Below are positions 10,342-21,968 of a stretch of DNA of 64,000 bases, piece after piece; position 1 is the stretch's first letter, and every line of letters starts with the position of its first letter. Origin of the DNA: Channa striata (lineage: Eukaryota > Chordata > Actinopteri > Anabantiformes > Channidae). Under the pieces are notes generated by a model. It ran no database searches and had not been told where the DNA came from. It saw nothing but the letters and a program-made list of their open reading frames with translations. The DNA lies in contig CM065185.1 in assembly GCA_033026295.1 (NCBI GenBank), positions 21,012,001 through 21,076,000 on the forward strand, read 5' to 3'. The translations under genes were made by a program, and so were the position numbers.

Positions 10342-10739
10342 TGGAAGCTGCCAGTACAACCAGTCTGACCTGTGGTGCTGAGCAACATTTGTGGCTATGG
10401 GCCTTGCTCAAGGGCACTACAGTAGTTTGGAGGATGTTGGGGAAATCCCTTGTCTTTCAAAGGATTTCTGCATCTTTTTCACTTAAATAATAAGGAAATA
10501 TTAAAATGACAGTATTTACAAGGGTCTTTGTTTTTGGAGTAAAGAAATGTGTGATTCAGTAGAGCCGTGGCTCTGACTGATGTGTTTTAAATGGTGTGTA
10601 GACAACGATGGAGGTTTATGACACCAACAAATGATCCAATCCCGGCTGCTGGTTGACAACTAACCAAATGTGCATAGAGAAGGTTCAGTGGTGGCTTTAA
10701 CATCTGTATGGTGGTTAAAGTAGAAAATGACCACAGTTT

Positions 10740-11300
10740 ACTTTTACCTACAGTGAGTTTGTCTAATCTCTAATTGCTGTGAGCACATAGGATTCATTCT
10801 CCAGCAAGGATGACAGCTTGTCTACCGTCCCCCTTTCTCCCACATCCTGTACTGTGTCCAGGGGCATCGCCAGGACGGAGCTGACCTTTCTAATCAGCTT
10901 ATCCAGTCTCTTCCTGTCAGCTGCACCAGTCCAGTACAGAGACAAAGAAGGGCGTCAATAGTGCCCCTTGCACTCCCAAAGACCTTAATCTTCCCAGCAG
11001 AAGTCTGCTCTGCTCTTCCCTGTGAATGGTTTCTGTGTCATCTGTCTAGTCCAGTTTATTGTGTAGGTATTTGTAAGAGTCCACTCTCTCAATGTCCTTT
11101 CCCTGGATGTTAGGCGGTGACGGTGAAGCGTTGTGCGTCCTCAGTCCACCACCAGGTTTTCCTTTTTCCACATTAATCTGGAGGCAACTTTCCTGGCACC
11201 AGACCAAAATGTTCTGGATCAGTTCTCTGTACTCTGTCATTATCATCTGTCATCAGACCAATGTTGGCAGAGTCATCAGAGAACTTCTGCAGGTGACAGG
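10740..11300 (-). mobile_element. LINE RT C-terminal remnant
   Basis: Minus-strand pieces read as the end of a fish non-LTR element ORF2: QESCLQINVEKGK with IQGKDIERVDSYKYL near 11.1 kb, then ADRKRLDKLIRKVSSVL at 10.9 kb. Frame breaks separate them. The duplicate is at 56.33-56.87 kb. Confidence 0.7.
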
Positions 11301-11580
11301 TTGCTGAGCTGAACATGAAGTCTGCAGAGCCAGAACTGTTCCCTGTGGGGCTGCAGTACTGCAGACTACCATGTCCGACTCACAAGCCCTCACATACTGT
11401 GGTTGGTCTGTCTGTAGTTGGACAAGTATCAACCTAGGACAGGAGATCTACTGAACAAGTAAGTGTTGTTTGAAATTTGTTTGTTGGTTTCAGAGGTAGT
11501 TTCTGTCATTTCTCCAGAGTCTGCTGATTTAGTCTGTGTTTTAGTGTTAAGAACTGTAGGTCGAAAGTGTGAGGGAAATT

Positions 11581-11732
11581 TTGATCAATGACCATTTGTT
11601 CACACTTCTGGCAGAGGCCAGACACCAAGTCCCCGCCACTCAGTAGGAAGCCTACGGAAACGAGCAGAAACATTGAATCCCAGAATATTTCCTGACACCT
11701 AAAACAGACCCTAACCCTAGCTTCCCAGGTAG
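11581..11732 (+). repeat. 5' LTR remnant of ERV copy 1
   Basis: Starts TTGATCAATGACC and matches the first part of the 3' LTR to CCCAGGTAG, with one internal deletion of about 30 bp. Beyond 11732 it diverges; a 17-bp stretch at 11791-11807 is the exact reverse complement of 17646-17662 in the 3' LTR. Confidence 0.7.
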
Positions 11733-13682
11733 TCAGACTGCCGATCCAGCAATACGGACCGAAATAAAGCGGTAAGATAGCAGAGGAGGGGGAACACAGC
11801 AGAAAGCGGACCAGGTAATAAAACTCACTACTGGTTGGGTAGGTGACAAGACGTTGTCATAGTAGTTAAACCGTTGTGTTATTAATTACCGTTGTATGCA
11901 GCGCAGTTTGAATTTGAGTCCCAGGGGGAATGATAACACAAGAGAACGGGCTACTAGAGAAATGGGGTTAGTACTGGGTACTAACAGAAGTGAGCGCCTG
12001 GCCTGGGCAAGGTCTGCCAACTGGAAGCAATGTGCAAAAGTATTGGGACAGTTATAGTCATTTGACTGAAAGGTGGAAATTGGGGTTTACTAAGGAGGAT
12101 AGTGTGAGTAGCAGACAGCTCAGTTACAGGAGGAACTGAAGAAGAACGAAAAGGAGAGCACAGAGCAACACAAGTCTTTGTCCAAGTGAAATGAAAAAAA
12201 AACAAAAACAAAAAGGTGTTTAAATCTGACCGGAAGATATTTAGCATGTGGAAGGATGAATGTCATGTGAGGCAAAGTAGAAGGTTTAGAAAACAAGATA
12301 CAAATGAACATGAAAAGCCCAAACAAACAGAACCAGAACATCTAGTATATAGAGCAAAGGATTGTTCTTACACTGAACCTCTGTATTCTGTGTTGTCCGA
12401 GTTACAAGATAAACCTGGATTTGGACTCTGCACCCCCACCTGCTCCCACCATATCAGAGCCAAAGATCACAGCAACAGTAGCGGAAAGTCGGCCAGCTCT
12501 CCCCCATCAGAGAATACTGCAAATCCACAAAAGAGCACCAGAGAGGGGCAACACGTCTAAGGCATCACTTCCGGAGCCAAGCCTTGGAGGTGTGAAAGGA
12601 CACTCCATGTTCACCAGATCAGGGAGGGCAGACTCCCCCCACCGTTGAGGAGCTGGACATGTGGACATCAAGGAAGTGATAGAGAAAGACACTCACACAT
12701 ATGGAAACGCTAACGAGTGGGTGGAAGACTTCCAAAATGTGGGAATGGCTGTTGAAACATCAGCTGGGATGTTAACAAGTGGTCATACTCCACCAGGAGA
12801 TGGACTGGGAAAGAACCCCATGAGTGCCTTTAAGGCCCACCTTGAAGGATTCATTTCTAACCACAATGAAACCTGAAATTGCTATCCACTTAGAGACATT
12901 CTGCAACATGCAGAAGAGACGCAGAGAGGACAAAGAAGGTGGCGTAGCCAAAGGAAGAGCAGAACCACTGTAACTCAGAAGCCTGGCATCAGTATGGAGA
13001 AAATGGACATTGGTCTAGAGGCTGCTCTGTGATTAAGCAAGGGCTGATTTGGTGAGGAAGCAGGGGATGCAGACGCTAGATCAGGTGACCCGCACCCACA
13101 CTCTCACTCACATTAAAAGAAAACCATGAAGTGATTTATTAGTGAATGAATGTGAGTGGTAGGTTTTAGAGAGCTGCTCGGTTCCTCTCAAATGCACTTT
13201 GAGAAAACAGACCACCAAACATTCACTCATAATGTCTCAAACTGTCCTGTAAATTTGCTAGGGTGAGATTTGATGTGTGAATTTGGCTTAGTGTTAGGTT
13301 CAACCCCTGATGGCATCAAAAGTCTTGAAACAGGGAGATGGGGACTATCCATCACAGGTCACTTAGATCATTAACACATACATTTACAATATGCATGTAA
13401 GTGGCAACTGGCTGATAACACTTGTGTTACACAGCAGCTTACAGATTTTGCACATACACAGCACAAATACAGAAACATTCCAACATCAAGGTCACTACAC
13501 AGCACAGCACACGTGAATGTAGAACCAGAAAGTGAATATGAAGGTCAGTGGTATGTAGAAAATGGGGAAGGTGTAGTGATATGTTTGACAAATGTGTATT
13601 GGACAAAGACTGCTGCTGTTGCCTCTGTCTCATTCTCCTCTAAACAGGAAGAACTATTTAGGGGAATACTCCACATGTCCTA

Positions 13683-14409
13683 TTGGCAAAACCATCTGAT
13701 TGGAGTTGGCAAGACCTTGGCCCATGGTTGCAGAAGACGCTGTTCCTCGAGGAATTCCAACCAACAGCATCAGATCCTAGGATGCAATATAGCTGGAAGG
13801 GTGATGTACATCGTACAATTTACATCAGTTGTACAAAGCTTATAGACCAGTTGAGCTCACTGAGAGCTAGATATGATATTGCGCATGCTGCAGCCTTCAC
13901 CATCAGTAAAACTAGTTTACCACCAGAGCTCGAGCAAAAATTCCAGAATCTTTGGGCAGCCCATAAATATGACATAGGTCATATAAAAGATGCAGGACCT
14001 CTGACAGTCCTTCCAAAACCAGAGTGTAGACCATGGCAGAACAAACACTCTTTAAAACAGGAAGCCATCATCAGTGGCATAAAGCCTGTGTAAAACTCCC
14101 TGTTAACGGCAGGTGTAATAACCTTTATTGTGAGAATTCTCTTGTGCGCACAATGTATTTCTTGCAAAGAGACCTAGGTCAACCAATTGGTTGGCGCTTT
14201 GTTCAGAATTACAGGAGGTGAATGCAGCCATACACCCCTGAGCGCCTGAAGTAAAACTATACAAATTATTCTTTCTCTGGTACCACCAAATTTGACAAAT
14301 TTCTTTGTAACAGTACATAGACGATTCGCTAATTTGTATTTGTTAATCTGAGGAAGCATGCAAAATTGATACGGTGCACCTATTAAAACATCTTTTAGAC
14401 AATGGCCAT

Positions 14410-14440
<31 letters not shown>

Positions 14441-14520
14441 TAAACTGCAGATTGTGCAACAAAAGTGACATATCTGGGTCAGGTGATCACCCCAGAGGAA
14501 AACAGTGTCACAAAATGAAT
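13683..14520 (+). pseudogene. ERV pol remnant: reverse transcriptase region
   Basis: The open segment at 13683-14093 ends in a sequence resembling the pre-RT entry of retroviral pol. Further RT-like segments follow in shifted frames, including a YIDD-type active-site motif at about 14314-14325 and a TYLGQVITPEE-like segment near 14470. The stretch between the entry and the YIDD motif is largely missing. Assignment rests on these short motifs only. It is a non-functional fossil. Confidence 0.6.
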
Positions 14521-15839
14521 TGCTGAATTCAAGGCTGACAAAAGCCAATAATATATATATTTCTTCCTCGCACAGTTTTGCAAAGGAATCGTTCCTGTCT
14601 TGAAACTTTCCCATTTGCTGTGGAGCGTGGTTGTTGCTTGTTGTGGTTGTGGGTGTTGGCACATGTTGACAGCATGTTGCCTACTGAAGTGTTTGCTGAT
14701 CCATAGGCAGAACTTGGTTTGCCTAATACTGGTTAGTTTTTGACCAGGAAGACAGTTCCATGACTTCTGTGGACTGCCTGTGGGTGTAGTTGTACCTGTA
14801 GCTTTATACTAGTAAACTGGATCCAGTTATAGCAGGATTTTTTTCTTTGTCTGGGAACCGTTGTTGCAGCAGAGAAGCTGTGTTTGCTTTGCTGGTCTGA
14901 TTGCTTGGGAAGGTGCAATATGTTGGATGGAGATCCTCATATCTGCACTGAGGTACTAAAACCACCTGTTCTATCAGAAGTGGGTTTGAAAACACTAATT
15001 CTGAATGCTGACTTAATTATGTGTTGGTGGCTCTGATTTTCTTAGATGTCTAACTTGCAAAATTACCTTGGGTTTGCAGTTATCACAAAATTGTAGTGTC
15101 ATTTCTTTTGATAAAACTAAGTTTTAAGTCCTCTGCATACTGGTGAGCTGACAGCTCTTGCTGAAAACTACAAACTGGCCAATGATATGAAGTTTGAATG
15201 AATGTATGAATGTTTAAGCTGACTTATGTTTGGTGTTGCTCATAAATAAGGTTGTCTCTGGAGACAAAGAAGACTTGTGACGTCAGGCAGAACACTAACT
15301 GCACATTGTTCTTCTTGCAGCTCCGTAGATGCTGACTTGTTGCCTACGTGAATATCGGTTATGAAATGTGACACTCTAACATTAACAAAATAACTTGATT
15401 TCTGCAGGAACTTCAACAACGGATACAGCGGCCAGGATGGGACAAATGTGTCACCCAACTCAGTTTTCCTTCTCCCACAGAAACCCAACCCACAGGCTGA
15501 CTTGTCAACCATCCAGTCACTAGCAAACATATCTAGAAACTTTGTAATGAAATTAGGTGCAACACTGCAAAAGGGACATCGCTCGGTCCAGAGATAAACT
15601 TTGTTTACCTAATTAATATTTCCATCTGTATGCAAAGCTAGCTCATGGTAGACATTTGCAAAGGGGGGATGTGTGCATATTTTAAGAACTACTTTAAACC
15701 CTAAAGCAGGACATGTTAATCTGTGGGGCTAACAATGCCTCTGGTGCGATTAAATGCCACTGCAAGACCACTCCTCACCTGAGAGACCTTTTGAATATTG
15801 GATTATTGAGTTAATTGAGCTATAGCTATGTAGAAATGG

Positions 15840-16010
15840 AGAGTTTGCTTGACCATGGTTTGCACATTTAGCAAGTGGGTAGAGGCTGTTGTTTTCTCTC
15901 TTCCAAACATGATGCAGATACTGTGATAAAAGGCCCTAACCAGTTGGAGGACCATTCACTGAAGTGTTCCAGAATCAAGTAATTTGTGACAATGGTCCAG
16001 GGTTTTTACC
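15840..16010 (+). pseudogene. ERV pol remnant: integrase core
   Basis: A FSKWVEA motif is readable at about 15867-15887 and a CDNGP motif at about 15985-15999, as expected around the catalytic aspartates of a retroviral integrase. Frameshifts and stops lie between them. Not functional. Confidence 0.6.
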
Positions 16011-16979
16011 ATGTAGATATTAAACGATTAGTCAAACAAATTTTGGGTAATTGCCTTCTCACCCCAGAGTGCAGGGTGACAGACAAAAACTTAAGACCAA
16101 ATTCACAAAACGTTGTGAGAGACAGGTTTGACATGGGTTTAAGAATTAGCATTGGTGATATTTCTTAGGCAAGTTGAGTCTTTACCAAATAGGGTTTGAG
16201 AAAACCTCCTAGCTTGGTACTAATTTGGACCAAAACAAACTTGAGTTTGTTATAATGATGTGATTTCCAACTGTTGTGCAGAACTCTCTCAGATGTTTGT
16301 CCCCAGGTGAAAGCAGCCCTGTCTACCCCTGCAGACATCAGCCTGCATCATCACAAACCAGATGACAAGGACCACAGGAGGAACCCTTAGTAGCAGAGAC
16401 GCTTCGCAGGACCACATCACGCACTACTGCTAATTACAACTAATTCAGCAGGGAAGGTGGAAGGACACGTCACGTGGGACCACATCAGCCACTGCAAAAG
16501 GATCCCCAACTGGAACTGGAACAAGTAATACACCAGGCAAACACCGACTTGTCAAGCTACAGACAGTCAAATTTGTCCCCTGAAATTGTTCACCCCTGGT
16601 GAGGAAGGAGAGGTGCTGATTGGGCTGGGCCCACACTTCAAGCTCCAACACACGTTAGGAAGGGTGAACACAGGAAGGTGACAAAGGTGACATCTGGTGC
16701 CCAACAATGGAGGATCCCACACAAGACGACCGACTCTTAATGAACGAGTGGATGCTAAAGAGCAGTTTGTGCACATTTGACCTCTTTACCATGGCTGCAG
16801 CAGTACTGCGGATGATCTGTGAATTGGCACAATTAAGAGATCACCCAGCACCTCACAAACAACTCCTGGACCAACAAGAAGTCATTTGCACCAACATGTG
16901 CTTAGAGTCCCCGACTTTGGAGCTGTGTGGTTCCCAGCGATCAACCACTAGTTCAACCAACCATCCTGTGGTTCACACT

Positions 16980-17100
16980 CCACTCACCCCAACCGGTCAA
17001 GGCAGATGGCCGCTCACCCTGAGCCTGGTTCTGCCAGAGGTTTCTTCCCATAGTGGAAGTTTTTCCTCTCCACTGTCGCCTAAGGCTTGCTGAAGAGGGA
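16980..17100 (+). repeat. LINE 3'-UTR-like block inside the ERV
   Basis: The segment around CCTGAGCCTGGTTCTG and GTTTCTTCC closely matches the 3' UTR of the LINE at 2540-2660. It sits some 230 bp before the ERV 3' LTR. Confidence 0.6.
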
Positions 17101-17330
17101 TTGTTACGTTTTGTTTTGTTTTTCTTTTTCATTTTGTTACTGTTGTTGTTGTTTGTTTGCTTCTCTAAACCCTTGTTATATTATGTAAATCTTTAAAATT
17201 CAATTGAGCACAATTTGGGAATATAATGACAAAATGTTTTGAAAATCCTTGTGAAATTAACACTTTGGATGAATTCAACCTTGATTACTCCTGACATTTT
17301 TGTTATCATAAAATGATAAAACGGGGGATG

Positions 17331-17689
17331 TGTGATCAATGACCATTTGTTCACACTTCTAGCAGAGGCCAGACACCAAGTCCCTGCCACTCAGTAGGAA
17401 GCCTACGGGAACTAGCAGAAACATTGAATCCCAGAATATTTCCTGACCTAAAACAGACCCTACTGTCTTCCTTGTTTTCCCTGACCTTTTGTTTAACCCT
17501 AGCTTCCCAGGTAGCTGTCCTAACAGAGATAAGAGACAGTAACAGAAACTTGCTAATTATGCATGATTTGCATAGTGGAGCAGTTAAAAACACACACAAT
17601 CCTGACAGAGATTATCAGACCGTCTGATCCGCTCGAGTGTAAACTGCTTTCTGCTGTGTTCCTCTACCTTTTGCTTATTTTACCTATGA
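17331..17689 (+). repeat. 3' LTR of ERV copy 1, abutting a V exon
   Basis: Starts TGTGATCAAT after a purine tract and runs to the point where family A V-exon homology begins (17690). No second copy of a target site is visible, because the sequence on the 5' side of the ERV is not V-gene sequence. Confidence 0.7.
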
Positions 17690-18041
17690 TTGATTGCAGC
17701 ATGAAATCTGTTGATTGGGAACTCTGGAGCATTTTCTACTGATGTTGAAATACATTTCAGCATGTACTTTGGAGAATCATTTCCTTCTTGTTTGTACCAG
17801 AACAATGTTGGATTATTGTATGTGCTCTCAAAAGTACAGTCCAGTGTAACAACGTCTCCTTCAGTAGCAGTAACATCTGCCCTTGTCTGGGTCACTTTGT
17901 CTTCTCCTTTACACTCTGGGGAAGAACAGAACATGTCGAATAAATTTTCATTCATCATCAATTGTGTTTGATAAAGAAATACACTGAGTCTTTGTTACCG
18001 CAGCAAAGAGCAGCAAGAATAATCCAGAGCCAATGTTCCAT
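17690..18041 (-). pseudogene. TRAV: TCR V pseudogene, family A (V5), cut by ERV
   Basis: Leader exon 18041-17999 (MEHWLWIILAALCCG) and V exon from 17915 are normal: FR1 cysteine in TLDCTFES, FR2 tryptophan in LFWYKQ, and on to PINRFHAAIN. Homology to intact family A genes stops at 17690, where the ERV LTR begins. The end of FR3, the second cysteine, CDR3 and the RSS are gone, so it cannot rearrange. Confidence 0.88.
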
Positions 18042-18600
18042 GTGTCCCAGCAGGTGTAAATGAACAGGAGAAAGTGTGTGATGTTCAACCTTCAGTCTGA
18101 CAGTTGTTCTCTTCACAGCAGCAGTTCTTATTGACACGATGGTTGAACACAGTGCACAAGTCGTGCAGCAGCTACTTGATAATGTGGCTCCTCTAGTGGA
18201 GGGAGACGTTTCACTTCAACAGTGTGGAAACAAGGCTTCCAGCAGCTTGTCACCGTGTCAGCTGGACACTAACTGGAACAAGTGGTAGAAGTTTACTGTT
18301 TAATTCAGAGCTTATACTTTTTACTTCTTCAGTGGAGAAGTAAATCAGTTCTTCTAGTTCTACCAGGCCTTTATTTGTACAAGTGTCTGTATTTCGACTA
18401 AAGAATGTTTCTACTTTTGCCTCCAAGTAAACTGACAATGAAGATCTGAACAGCTGGTTTGTATCTGATGTGGATTTGCTGCTCATCTGAATCCTCCAAC
18501 AGTGTTTCATTAGCAGCTGGAACCACAGTGACTGTGAGAAAGCAGCAATGAGCAGAATCCATGTGATATGAAGCTGTGGTTGGAAAACCACTTCCCTCCT
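18042..18600. other. Family A upstream region
   Basis: Conserved with 26.70-27.03 and 52.20-52.75 kb. It should contain the family A promoter; no canonical box stands out. The open reading frames here are shadows. Confidence 0.45.
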
Positions 18601-18630
18601 CTTTGAAGTGGAGTCAGATATGTGGCTTCA

Positions 18631-18669
18631 GCTTTTTGTACAGCCTCTTCTACACTTTGTATCACTGTG
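18631..18669 (-). promoter_or_regulatory. 23-type RSS of V6
   Basis: Heptamer at 18663-18669, 23-bp spacer, nonamer ACAAAAAGC at 18631-18639. Confidence 0.92.
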
Positions 18670-19118
18670 TTTCTAGAGCACAGTAGTAGAGAGCTGTGTC
18701 TGCCAGGGTCAGTGTCCTTATGGTCAGTTCAGTTGTAGAATCTGAGGTTTGGGATTCGTATCGTTTATCAGGGATGTACTGCTCTGTGCTCCATGATTTT
18801 GCTCCTTTATAGAGAATAAACTGAGGAGCCTGAAGGTCAGAATGATGTTTGTACCAGTCAAGTGTAATTTGGTCTTCCATTGTCTCATAGTTACATCTGA
18901 GTTTGACAGTTTGTCCTTCTATCCCACTGACTTCATCTTTTTCAGGAGAGATTGTGTCTCCAGCTATTAGTCCTGGAAAAAGTAGAGAAAATGAAGCCAT
19001 TAGATGAACATTGTTGATGAGGCTGAGAGGAGAAGACATTTGATCCTGTTACAGCCAATAGTTATTTGTCCAACTGACCTATGAAGTGAGACAAAGACAG
19101 ACAGAGGTAGAGCAACAT
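18670..19118 (-). CDS. TRAV: TCR alpha/delta V gene, family B (V6)
   Basis: Leader exon 19118-19079 (MLLYLCLSLSHFIG), V exon 18972-18670. FR1 cysteine (KLRCNYE), FR2 tryptophan (LDWYKHHSD), FR3 TLADTALYYCAL. The CDR3 end is CALE, because one base is missing relative to the CALR copies just before the heptamer; this changes the germline junction but not the RSS. CDR1 (ETMEDQIT) differs from its paralogs. Intact. Confidence 0.9.
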
Positions 19119-19800
19119 GTCTTTGGAGTAGTTGAAGCCAAACAGACAGCAGATGAACAATGTTGTTCCACTGCAGGAGAATGAAGCAACTAAACAGCCT
19201 CTCTGCTGCACAGCCCTTCTCCTCAACATCAAGCTGATTGTGCTTTTAGTTCCTCAGACATTTCTGCTCTGGACACACAGACAATCTCATTGGTTGACGT
19301 GGATTCGGTGGGTGGGACCAGCTCATAACCTGTTACTGAGTTTGAAAAACCAGTGTTGAATCTGTTAAAATTATTAATGTGAGCAGAACACTTTTGAGAA
19401 GCATTTCAAAGTGAAACTGTGATGTCCAGTCATCATTTGTCCTCAGTGGACACTGTCTTTGTACTTTGGACTTTTAGTGATTACACTGGGTGCGTTGGAC
19501 ATTAGTAACCATGTAACTGAGAGGAACCAGCTTTCTCGGGTAATCGGGGAACCATGTTTAAATGCATTTACATGAAGCAGAAGAGTAACGTGGTTTCCCT
19601 CCACCTCAGACTTATTTTAATACCTGGTGCATAGATTTAACTGAATATTGAGAAAACTTCTCTCTCTCTTTGTGCTCGTGTCGCAGTTGGAAAAGGAAAA
19701 GATTCCAGAGTAATCAGCGTTCTCCGACAGAAATCTACCCTGGGAAACCAGGTTTTTCTAAGCCCCTACCCCGGTGGGGCCAGCTCATAATTGTTGTTCA
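19119..19800. other. Family B upstream module plus duplicated spacer
   Basis: The B/F promoter-like block (to about 19330) is followed by spacer duplicated at 37.57-38.03 kb. No gene is seen. Confidence 0.55.
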
Positions 19801-20194
19801 AAGATATGATTATCATCTCTCCAATGTTAGACAAAGTCAGGTCATGCAAAAATGTAATGTTTATTTATATGTTTAGATATTTTGTTTATTTTTATAGCTA
19901 AATATAAAAACATAACATATAACAAATCAAATTTTCTTTTATTAAATGTTCTTTGGTGATTCATCTTTACTCCAACACTAATAACCAACCAGACTTCCAC
20001 CTTTAGTGATAATATAGATCGATTGTCCCTACAAGTCCAGTAAACTGTCCTGTGGGTCGTGTTCTAATGTTGACACGATTCTCAGTTTTGTGGGTTGAGG
20101 TCAAATTCTAATTTGGCTGTTGACATCTGTTGACTTTGAAGTCACCAACACTTTGAGACAGAGATCGAAACACCAGAAGATCTATGTAGTATAT

Positions 20195-20300
20195 GTGGTG
20201 GACTGTGGCTCAGGAGGTGGAGCAGTCGACCACCAATATCAGGGTTGTTGGTTTAATTCCCTTTGAATTCATCAGACTGAAGAAGTGAAGTGGAATCAGT
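20195..20300 (+). mobile_element. tRNA-derived SINE-like repeat
   Basis: A box A-like TGGCTCAGGAGGTGG (about 20206-20220) and a box B-like GGTTTAATTCC (about 20250-20260) are spaced as in a tRNA-derived pol III promoter. A second copy is at 25.96-26.07 kb. Confidence 0.65.
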
Positions 20301-20512
20301 GACTCACCACGTCTACAGCAACATCGCTACCTCTGAATGGGATGTGCACTTCCTGTGGTTGTTCATCTGCAGCTTTAGCAGAAAGAATTACGTTTTTAGT
20401 CAGGAAACAGGTTTTAGTTAAAGTCAAAATCATTTTATCAAAGGTCTTTTCTTATCAGTGTGTGTCTCCCTCTAGTAGACGTTGTGGAGTATTGTGTTGT
20501 CTTTGCTCCAAA

Positions 20513-20550
20513 GGTTTTTGTACAGACTTGTGCTGTTTCCTGTCACTGTG
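20513..20550 (-). promoter_or_regulatory. 23-type RSS of V7
   Basis: Heptamer at 20544-20550, 22-bp spacer, nonamer at 20513-20521. Confidence 0.92.
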
Positions 20551-20982
20551 GGCTGCAGAGCACAGTAGTACACAGCAGAGTCAGACACTGCAGCAGACGA
20601 GACCTGAAGATAGATTTGAGTTTTATCTTCACTGACTCTGGCTGACAGGTTGGACTTTGTTTCATTTTTTGTTCCATAATGAAAGATGAGAAACTCTGGA
20701 GGTTTTCCTGGATATTGTCGATACCAGAAGAAATAATCTCTGGCATCAGCTTGTCTGGAGTATTGGTAGGACAGAGTAACGTCGCTGTCTTCTAAAGTGA
20801 ACTGTTCCTTGTTGACAGGAGTGAGATCTTCACAGCTGACACCTGAACAAAGAAATAACTTTGTTAGAACATGTTGAAAAATCCAGACAGTTACTTCTAT
20901 TCCTGATGATGTTTTCATGAATCTTACCTTTCAGAATGGATAATAATAGTAGATGATGTACATAATACTTCAATGACAGCAT
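20551..20982 (-). CDS. TRAV: TCR alpha/delta V gene, family D (V7)
   Basis: Leader exon 20982-20928 (MLSLKYYVHHLLLLSILKG), V exon 20842-20551. FR2 reads WYRQYPGKPPEFL and FR3 ends VSDSAVYYCALQP. The FR1 cysteine position is tyrosine (TLSYQYS), as in the rest of family D; a GVSCED cysteine lies at the leader junction. Splice sites and RSS are intact. It is the most divergent intact D gene. Confidence 0.9.
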
Positions 20983-21100
20983 GTTGACTGTGTTTGTGCT
21001 TTGTGTGTTAAACTGTGCTGAACAGGAAGTTTCTCTCTCTTCTATAGATCAGTAACAGCTCAGCTCCTCCCTCAGTCTCTGTCTCCTCTCATTTCCCCTC
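20983..21100 (-). promoter_or_regulatory. Family D upstream block (V7)
   Basis: Repeats the conserved D upstream block with the ETS-type CAGGAAGT, the CT-rich tract and CTATAG seen before V1. Function inferred. Confidence 0.45.
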
Positions 21101-21449
21101 TACTTCCACTTCTTCTTGGTTTATTGATTCTTCTTCTTTGATTCAATCTTTGTATCAGCTGCAGGTCAGAAAGGTTTGTTTGTGTTTTTTTTATTTTTCT
21201 CTCTAACAATAGTAATTTAATGTTGTCAGTCATTTACAGTATAAAACATCTTTTAAGGATTTGCAAACACAACAAGGACCTAATTTATTTTTCTAACGTT
21301 GGGCCAGAATTCGCCTTTTCATAATAATTAAAAGGTTCAGTTTCAAGTGTATAAACACATTCAGACAAATGGAATAAAATTGACTTCACAGTTTAGAAGA
21401 TTTCTCCTGGTTTTACAGAATTTCTGAGTTAAATAAAATGATGACTGAC

Positions 21450-21525
21450 TTTATTATGTAAAGTGCCGTGAGATGACTTTGTTGTGAATTGGCGTTTTGT
21501 ACATAAAGTTGAGTTGAATTGAAAA
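21450..21525 (+). repeat. LINE 3' tail fragment
   Basis: Matches the terminal 3' UTR of the LINE at 2690-2776 (GTAAAGTGCC, GAGATGAC, then GTTGAATTGAA). The rest of 21.1-21.96 kb is unassigned; part of it recurs at 48.6-48.8 kb. Confidence 0.7.
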
Positions 21526-21968
21526 ATGCCAGTTGTAGACTCATTAGATTCTAGGATGTGCCTGGACACCAGCAGTGACCAGGATGTGGAAACCAGCTGT
21601 CATCATTTCTGGACCAAACACTTTCAGTTGATGTTGTGATTAAAATAATTTGACTAGCAATGGGATCATGTCCAGACAAAACAAGTGGACCTAGGATTGA
21701 ACCCTGTGGTCAATTCCAGGGACCAGAGATTCTATAACCTCCAAGGTTGTTGTTGGACCAATGAAGGTCACAGTAGGAGGAAGTTCAGCTGAAGATTTAG
21801 TGATGGTGATTATTTTCCTCTCTGGATGTCGTCAGTTTCAGATTCTAACTGAAACATTGACGTCATATTTTAAAGGATGTTTTCATGTTTAAAGGAGCCT
21901 GTTGATGGATGTGGATCAGTTTTTAGATCAGTTTGATGATTTTCTTTGTGTTCCACTCATTCACAGCC

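Larger units (their letters stand above)
11581..17689 (+). mobile_element. Degenerate endogenous retrovirus, copy 1
   Basis: Related repeats lie at both ends (11581-11732 and 17331-17689). A purine-rich tract (ACGGGGGATG) immediately precedes the 3' repeat. Between them are decayed pol remnants (RT motif near 14.31 kb, integrase motifs near 15.87-16.0 kb) on the plus strand. The upstream part (12.2-13.05 kb) has short open segments at gag position that I cannot identify. No env was recognised. Frames are broken throughout, with a large gap in the RT region, so it cannot encode working proteins. The second copy is at 57.15-63.18 kb. Confidence 0.75.
6370..17760. repeat. 11-kb segmental duplication, left copy
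   Basis: Contains V3, V4, LINE and Tc1-free spacer, ERV copy 1 and truncated V5. It matches 52.67-63.26 kb in order and orientation, apart from the solo LTR and small indels. The left boundary falls near the 3' flank of the B gene and is approximate. Confidence 0.85.

Noticed and set aside
13513..13845. Possible host gene at 13.5-13.85 kb
   Set aside because: It overlaps the ERV pol remnants, is duplicated with the ERV and has no host-gene structure.
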